Assembly: GCA_964425605.1 (NCBI GenBank)
Contig: CAYRNR010000023.1
Span: forward strand, 9,031 to 73,030
Length of the DNA: 64,000 nucleotides
Direction of reading: 5' to 3'
From: CAYRNR01 sp964425605
GTDB lineage: Bacteria; Myxococcota_A; UBA796; UBA9615; CAYRNR01
Positions 59,897 through 64,000 of the stretch are shown here, piece after piece. The notes beneath the pieces were generated by a model. That model did no database searches and was not told the origin of the DNA. It saw only the letters and a program-made list of their open reading frames with translations. A program made the translations under genes and the position numbers. How positions within the stretch are numbered: the stretch's first letter is position 1; the number at the start of each line of letters is the position of its first letter.

Positions 59897-61519
59897 TCAG
59901 TCCAGACGGACCACCCGAACCACCGCGTCCGCGCCCGACTCCGTGCTCAACGTGTAGCTCGCGCCGGCGTCCAGGCCCTCGCCCAGGAAGAAAGCCGCGC
60001 CGCCGGACCGCAGGTCCACCGTGGTGGGATCTTCGAGGTCGTAGGTGGCCACGCCGGTGACCGGCATCCAGCCGTGGATGGTCATGTCGAAGTCCACGCC
60101 GCGCTGGTAGCCGGTGAGGACGTCCTCGGTGGGGTCCTGGAAGTGATAGGCGTCGGCAGCGGCCTGGCCCTCGTCCACCCGCTGGTGCACGCCCAGGGCG
60201 GTCCAGAAGTCCACGACGTAGGTCTGTGCGTCCAGGCCGGCGACCTGCTGGACTCCGTCGAGGCCGGGGGTCGGGCTGTCGAACCAGGCGTTGAGGAACT
60301 CCACGCCGCAGGTCATCTCGAACGTGCCGTCCGCCAGGGGCACCTCCTCGCCGTAGCGGTCGTAGAGGTAGCGGAACGCCAGGTAGGCCAGGCCCCGCAG
60401 CTGGCCGTCGCGGGACTCGTAGTAGTGGGTGCCCGGCGTGTACACGAAGATGTCGGCCAGCGACGTGTGCCAGGGGTCCTCCAGGGCGGCCGCCCACACG
60501 TACAGGTTGCCGTTGTTGTACCCGCACAGGTCCTGGGCCAGCGCGCTGGTGCCCTCGGTCAGGTAGACGTTCTCGTTGGTGCCGGTGGCGTCGTTGTCGA
60601 GGAAGCGCGAGGCGAAGTAGATGTTGTGGTTGAACTCGTGGGCGAGCAGCTCGGTGGTGCCGTTGACCGAGGACTGGGGCGCCTCCGGATCGGGGATGCC
60701 CGCGTAGATCAGCTCCTGCTCGTTGCCGTACCCGCACACGTCCTCGGGCTGCAGGTCGCACGACGTGACGAATGCCATGGCGCCGGTCTCGTTGACCGCG
60801 TAGCTGAACAGCACGCTCACGTGGCCGTCGCCGTTGACGTCGGACTCGGGGTGGAAGAAGAACCGCTCGCGCGGCAGCGCCGTCAGCTCGAACTGGTCCA
60901 CCACGTCGGCGACGAAGGCCGGGTCCAGGGGGTCCAGCTCGTTCTCGGTGGTGATGTCCTCGTAGACCACCAGCTCGTCGGTGACCACGATGGCCTCGGC
61001 CTCCACCTCGCGCACGATGAACGAGCCGGCGATCTCGAAGGTCCGCACCTCGCCGACCTCGGGGACCGTGGGGTCGCCGATGAGTCCTCGGAAGGACACC
61101 GGCTCCTCGGCCTGGGCCGGGCGGAACCTCGGCTCGGTCTCCTCTCCACGTTGTTCGCCGCGCGCGCCGTCGTCCAGGGACAGGTCCCACGTGGTGTCCG
61201 GCTCGAGGTCGCGCGAGGCCACCACGGCCAGGTAGCTGCCCGCCTCGGCCAGGGTGAATCCGAACGTGCCCCCGTCGCCGGCGAGCTCGGCCACGTCCCC
61301 CACGGCCAGCGCGGCCGCGCCGTCCCAGTCGGTGGTCGGACCGGGCTCCAGCGCCCCGCAGCCCTCGGAGTCGTCGTCGTCGCCGGTGGCGTCGTCGTCG
61401 TCGCCCTGGCTGTCGTCGTCACCTGCCGAGGAGTCGTCGTCGGACTCGTCGGAGGGGCAGCCCGCCAGCCATCCGAGGCAGGCGAGGAGGGACAGGGCCA
61501 GGAAGGTCGATCGCATCAT
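59897..61519 (-). CDS. M30-like (hyicolysin-type) metalloprotease lipoprotein
   Basis: A 540-aa predicted lipoprotein protease. The lipobox LAGC (Cys ~21) is followed by a poly-Asp linker. The zinc site is HEFNH near residue 291 with a downstream Glu in LTEGTSALAQDL, which fits the gluzincin M30 pattern. A ~150-residue pre-domain with beta-rich strands lies between linker and catalytic part, and a C-terminal beta-sandwich (about 450-540) resembles a PPC-type domain. It probably degrades proteins at the cell surface. ATG 61519 is the natural start. Confidence 0.75.
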   Translation of the reverse strand: MMRSTFLALSLLACLGWLAGCPSDESDDDSSAGDDDSQGDDDDATGDDDDSEGCGALEPGPTTDWDGAAALAVGDVAELAGDGGTFGFTLAEAGSYLAVVASRDLEPDTTWDLSLDDGARGEQRGEETEPRFRPAQAEEPVSFRGLIGDPTVPEVGEVRTFEIAGSFIVREVEAEAIVVTDELVVYEDITTENELDPLDPAFVADVVDQFELTALPRERFFFHPESDVNGDGHVSVLFSYAVNETGAMAFVTSCDLQPEDVCGYGNEQELIYAGIPDPEAPQSSVNGTTELLAHEFNHNIYFASRFLDNDATGTNENVYLTEGTSALAQDLCGYNNGNLYVWAAALEDPWHTSLADIFVYTPGTHYYESRDGQLRGLAYLAFRYLYDRYGEEVPLADGTFEMTCGVEFLNAWFDSPTPGLDGVQQVAGLDAQTYVVDFWTALGVHQRVDEGQAAADAYHFQDPTEDVLTGYQRGVDFDMTIHGWMPVTGVATYDLEDPTTVDLRSGGAAFFLGEGLDAGASYTLSTESGADAVVRVVRLD

Positions 61520-61546
61520 GTTGTTTCTCCTGTCGGTTGCCGCACA

Positions 61547-62947
61547 TTAGCCACTCACCGCGGTCGCGGCAATCCCGTCCGCCACCCGCGTCGCGAGCGC
61601 CGCAACGGTCGCGCCCAGGGGGAGCCCCGGCGCTCCGGGGAGCAACGACGCGTCCGCGACGTACAGTCCCTCGATTCCGTGCACGCGCCCCCGGGCGTCG
61701 GTCACCGCGGTCGCGGGATCGCCACCCATGGCGCACGTCCCCAGCGGGGAGGTGCTGTACACGGCCAGGTCGCACGCCCGGTAGTGGCGCCGCTCCAGCA
61801 CGCCGAGGTCGTCCTCGCTCCTCAGGACGGTGGGCACGCCGTGGGACGTGATCACCTCCCTCGCGCCCGCCGCGAACAGGGCCCTGGCTGCGTCCGCGAG
61901 CCCCGCCGCCAGCGCCCGCCGATCCGGCGGCGACAGCTCGTAGCGGAGCACCGGCCGTCCGTCCGCGAGGGGGACGACCCACCCCGTCCGCTCGTCGCGG
62001 ACGGTGACGGCCACGCAGGCCGCCGACGTCGGCCGATCGAGCACCCTCGACAGCTCTCCGTCCCACGCTGGCAGGCCGCTGCAGACCGTCCCCAGCGGCA
62101 GCGGTGAAGGGGACAGCACGTGGCTCCCGTCCTCGGCGCGCTGGAATCCCTCCACCACGGTACCGCCCGGCGGGATCGGCCCGGCGAATCGGCCCACCAC
62201 GACGGTGGTCGGCTGGAGCCGCAGCTGGTCGCCGATGGTCCGGTGCGGATCGGGGACCCGGCTGATCAGCATCAGACTCGGTGTGTGGACCGCTCCGGCC
62301 GCCAGCACGACCGTCCTGGCCCGGACCCGCACCTTGTGCCGGACGGCGTCGCCATCGAACGCGTGCCCCGCGATCCCCTCCACGACGCCGTCCACACACC
62401 TCAGGTGCTCGGCCCTGCAGCCCAGCACGAACCGCGCCCCCAGCTCGCTGGCCGCTTCCACCCAGGTGGCGCGCACGCTCCGGCGGGAGCCCTCGGGGCA
62501 GCCGCCCAGGCAGCGGTCACAGCCCCTGCAGCGCGCCGGCCCCTCGCCCAACCGTTGCTCCACCTCGTCGTAGGCCGAGGCCATGGCTCCCGGCGACAGC
62601 GTGTCCACCGAGCGCTCCTCGGACCACGCCAGGAGATCCTCATCCGGCACGCGCTGGAGCGCCCCCCGGCCCACCTCCCAGCTGCCCCCGAGGAGCCGCC
62701 CCTGCAACACCGCGGCGCCCCGGTCCGCGGTGACCTGCAACCCCCGATCCCGCAGCCGCTGCGTCCGCGCCTCCAGCTCGCTGGTCGCCACCGGCGGATC
62801 GCCCCCCTCCTCGAGCACGATCACGTCCAGCCCCGCCCTCGCGAGCCGGTGGGCCACCGCGGCCCCGCCGATCCCCGAGCCCACCACGCAGACGTCGGTG
62901 CTCAGCTCCAGCGGACCCTGTATCCACCCCGGGTGTGCGATCACCAT
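61547..62947 (-). CDS. GMC-family oxidoreductase with Cys cluster
   Basis: A 466-aa FAD enzyme. The dinucleotide fold VCVVGSGIGGAAVAHRLARAG is near residue 18, LLGGSWEVGRGALQR near 92 is the GMC motif, and the C-terminus has the PLGTCAMGGDP stretch with YVADASLLPG. A CRGCDRCLGGCPEG stretch near 142 has the Cys spacing found in gluconate/sorbosone dehydrogenase-like enzymes. It oxidises an alcohol or polyol; no signal peptide is seen, so it may be exported with its Tat-type partner. ATG 62947 or GTG 62944 is the start; it overlaps the partner gene. Confidence 0.85.
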   Translation of the reverse strand: MVIAHPGWIQGPLELSTDVCVVGSGIGGAAVAHRLARAGLDVIVLEEGGDPPVATSELEARTQRLRDRGLQVTADRGAAVLQGRLLGGSWEVGRGALQRVPDEDLLAWSEERSVDTLSPGAMASAYDEVEQRLGEGPARCRGCDRCLGGCPEGSRRSVRATWVEAASELGARFVLGCRAEHLRCVDGVVEGIAGHAFDGDAVRHKVRVRARTVVLAAGAVHTPSLMLISRVPDPHRTIGDQLRLQPTTVVVGRFAGPIPPGGTVVEGFQRAEDGSHVLSPSPLPLGTVCSGLPAWDGELSRVLDRPTSAACVAVTVRDERTGWVVPLADGRPVLRYELSPPDRRALAAGLADAARALFAAGAREVITSHGVPTVLRSEDDLGVLERRHYRACDLAVYSTSPLGTCAMGGDPATAVTDARGRVHGIEGLYVADASLLPGAPGLPLGATVAALATRVADGIAATAVSG

Positions 62948-63441
62948 GGCCGCGCCCCCACGCCATGGGTCACCACCAGCTCGCGCAGGGCGCAGATGCA
63001 CTGGCGAGAGATCAGGATGTGGCTCCTGGCCCACCCCTCCATGAGCCTGCGTTGCTGGTCCTGCGGCAGCTCGCTGAACGGGCTCACCGGGCCCCCGAAC
63101 AGGAGGCCGCTGCCCTCCAGCAGAGGGGGCAGCGAGAGCAGCGTGCGGCGCGCCGACAGGGGGAGGCTGGCGACCGTGGCGTCGATCCGCCGGACCACGG
63201 CCTCGTGGTCGGCGTCCGCTCCCAGGATCAGCCGCGAGACGGCCACGAGCACCGCAAAGCGCAGGTCGTCGAGGACGAGCAGACCATCGGGCCGCGCCGG
63301 GTACGGGCCCTGACGGAGCATCGGAACCGCCAGGAGGCCACCGCAGACGAGGGTGCCAGCGGCCGCGAGGACGCCGCCGATGATGAACCGGCGGCGGGAG
63401 GTGCGGCGAGCGGCTTCGTACTCGGGCCAGTCCTTCGGCAC
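62941..63441 (-). CDS. Tat-exported small subunit of a GMC dehydrogenase (gluconate 2-dehydrogenase subunit 3 type)
   Basis: A 166-aa protein. A twin-arginine signal (TSRRRFIIGGV) and hydrophobic segment begin it. FSELPQDQQRRLMEGWARS in the C-terminal half is characteristic of gluconate 2-dehydrogenase subunit 3 family proteins, which partner a GMC flavoprotein. It overlaps the GMC gene by seven bases, so the two form a periplasmic dehydrogenase that passes electrons to a cytochrome; the cytochrome gene is not in this window. GTG 63441 has no Shine-Dalgarno sequence; TATACT lies seven bases upstream. Confidence 0.8.
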   Translation of the reverse strand: MPKDWPEYEAARRTSRRRFIIGGVLAAAGTLVCGGLLAVPMLRQGPYPARPDGLLVLDDLRFAVLVAVSRLILGADADHEAVVRRIDATVASLPLSARRTLLSLPPLLEGSGLLFGGPVSPFSELPQDQQRRLMEGWARSHILISRQCICALRELVVTHGVGARPW

Positions 63442-63448
63442 GGAGGGG

Positions 63449-63454
63449 AGTATA
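63449..63454 (-). promoter_or_regulatory. Candidate -10 element (TATACT) next to the Tat subunit start
   Basis: On the minus strand TATACT ends seven bases before the GTG at 63441. There is no ribosome site, so a leaderless transcript is possible. The -35 region is a poor match. Confidence 0.3.
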
Positions 63455-63504
63455 GCGGGGGAGGGGGGACGGAGGACGGAGGGGCGGGGAGGACTGAAGA
63501 CCGT

Positions 63505-64000
63505 CTAGTAAGCGACCGGCCCGTACACCGAGCTGTTCCCGGCCTCGTCCGTCGCCGTGATCTCCACGGTTCCGCCCTTCTTGGGGACGCTCGTGGAGTG
63601 CGCGGTCCCGAGGCCCGTGCTCACGCAGTCACCCTTGCCGTTGCAGACGACGCCGGTGGTCGGCTCGTCGGTGTCCCAGGAGACGTTGACGGTCCGCTTG
63701 TCCACGGAGACGGACACGCTCGAGATGACCGGCGGGGTGATGTCGCCGCCGCAGACGGCGTCCGCGCCGTCGCAGTCCTGGTCGATGCCGTCCTCGCAGA
63801 TCTCGGGGGCGCCGGGGTAGACGGTGGCGTCGTAGTCGTCGCAGTCCTCGTTGGCGTCGTAGCCGTCGCCGTCGTTGTCGGGGGCGGGGCAGAGCTCGTC
63901 GCTGCCGTCACAGTCCTGGTCGATGCCGTCCTCGCAGATCTCGGGGGCGCCGGGGTAGACGGTGGCGTCGTAGTCGTCACAGTCCTCGTTGGCGTCGTAG
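63505..64000 (-). CDS. MopE-type metal-binding repeat protein, 3' end only
   Basis: The C-terminal 164 residues of a larger surface protein; its 5' part is beyond 64000. Two 46-residue repeats of the type DNDGDGYDANEDCDDYDATVYPGAPE + CEDGIDQDCDG (MopE-type Ca/Cu-binding, thrombospondin-like) begin near 63999 and 63861. A C-terminal region with an Ig/fibronectin-like pattern (DTDEPTTGVVCNG and TATDEAGNSSVYGP) ends the protein. The acidic repeats probably bind Ca2+ outside the cell. A MYXO-CTERM-type anchor is not seen. Confidence 0.75.
   Translation of the reverse strand, partial: YDANEDCDDYDATVYPGAPEICEDGIDQDCDGSDELCPAPDNDGDGYDANEDCDDYDATVYPGAPEICEDGIDQDCDGADAVCGGDITPPVISSVSVSVDKRTVNVSWDTDEPTTGVVCNGKGDCVSTGLGTAHSTSVPKKGGTVEITATDEAGNSSVYGPVAY
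63750..63999. repeat. MopE-coding 138-base tandem repeat, two visible copies
   Basis: Two copies of a 138-base unit (63862-63999 and from 63861 downwards), almost identical over the first ~90 bases and diverging at the end of the second. More copies may lie beyond the window. Near-identity suggests recent copying or conversion. Confidence 0.7.

Noticed and set aside
1..64000. tRNA, rRNA, riboswitch or mobile element signatures
   Set aside because: Intergenic gaps are short, none folds as a recognisable tRNA by eye, and no transposase, integrase or phage gene was found.

Overview
The window is about 70% G+C, densely coded and on a bacterial chromosome. Several traits point to a Myxococcota-like or other delta-proteobacterial-type lineage: lipoproteins with long aspartate tracts straight after the lipobox, a MYXO-CTERM-like C-terminal anchor, MopE-type calcium/metal-binding repeats, and fusions of PilZ, DUF4388/PATAN, J-like and TPR modules. 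This is inference from gene content; there is no rRNA or tRNA in the window to confirm it. I see no mobile element, CRISPR array or prophage gene, and no gene-free stretch longer than about 175 bases.

0-17 kb: signalling and redox. A GAF-GAF-GGDEF diguanylate cyclase (cut by the window start) precedes a two-domain PilZ protein. On the minus strand lies a four-gene operon: a TerB-like protein, a GlcD-type FAD/4Fe-4S oxidoreductase, a ferredoxin-FMN glutamate-synthase protein with two FMN-barrel-like halves, and a glutaminase/GXGXG glutamate-synthase protein. It looks like a glutamate synthase whose usual NADPH subunit is replaced by another electron input. An ECF sigma factor and a cysteine-rich 4Fe-4S protein diverge next to it. 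A plus-strand operon then encodes a membrane/propeller protein, a YbhN/AglD-type flippase-like protein and a PhzF-family isomerase.

17-35 kb: a surface-polysaccharide locus. It holds a complete dTDP-L-rhamnose set (rmlA, rmlB, rmlC, rmlD), a further NDP-sugar epimerase/dehydratase, five glycosyltransferases, three radical SAM proteins (one probably B12-binding), two methyltransferases, a PP-loop ATPase-like protein and a Wzm/Wzt ABC exporter with a C-terminal carbohydrate-binding domain. Together they suggest a rhamnose-containing O-antigen made on the inner face of the membrane, exported by ABC transporter and probably decorated unusually.

35-50 kb: transport and envelope. A cation-diffusion-facilitator transporter diverges from a FecE/FecC-type metal-chelate importer pair. 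Then come lipoproteins and anchored proteins, a parallel beta-helix protein with a C-terminal sorting signal, a SAM methyltransferase, a three-FHA ABC transporter and an MDR dehydrogenase.

50-64 kb: three tandem paralogues with PilZ-like, DUF4388/PATAN, J-like and TPR modules; a bestrophin-like channel; an OPA-family transporter with an unusual N-terminus; a papain-like secreted protein; an M30-like metalloprotease lipoprotein; a GMC oxidoreductase with its Tat-exported small subunit; and the C-terminal end of a MopE-repeat surface protein. Many adjacent genes overlap by four bases (ATGA or GTGA), so translational coupling is the rule here. Several genes have a TAnnnT -10-like element close to the start codon.
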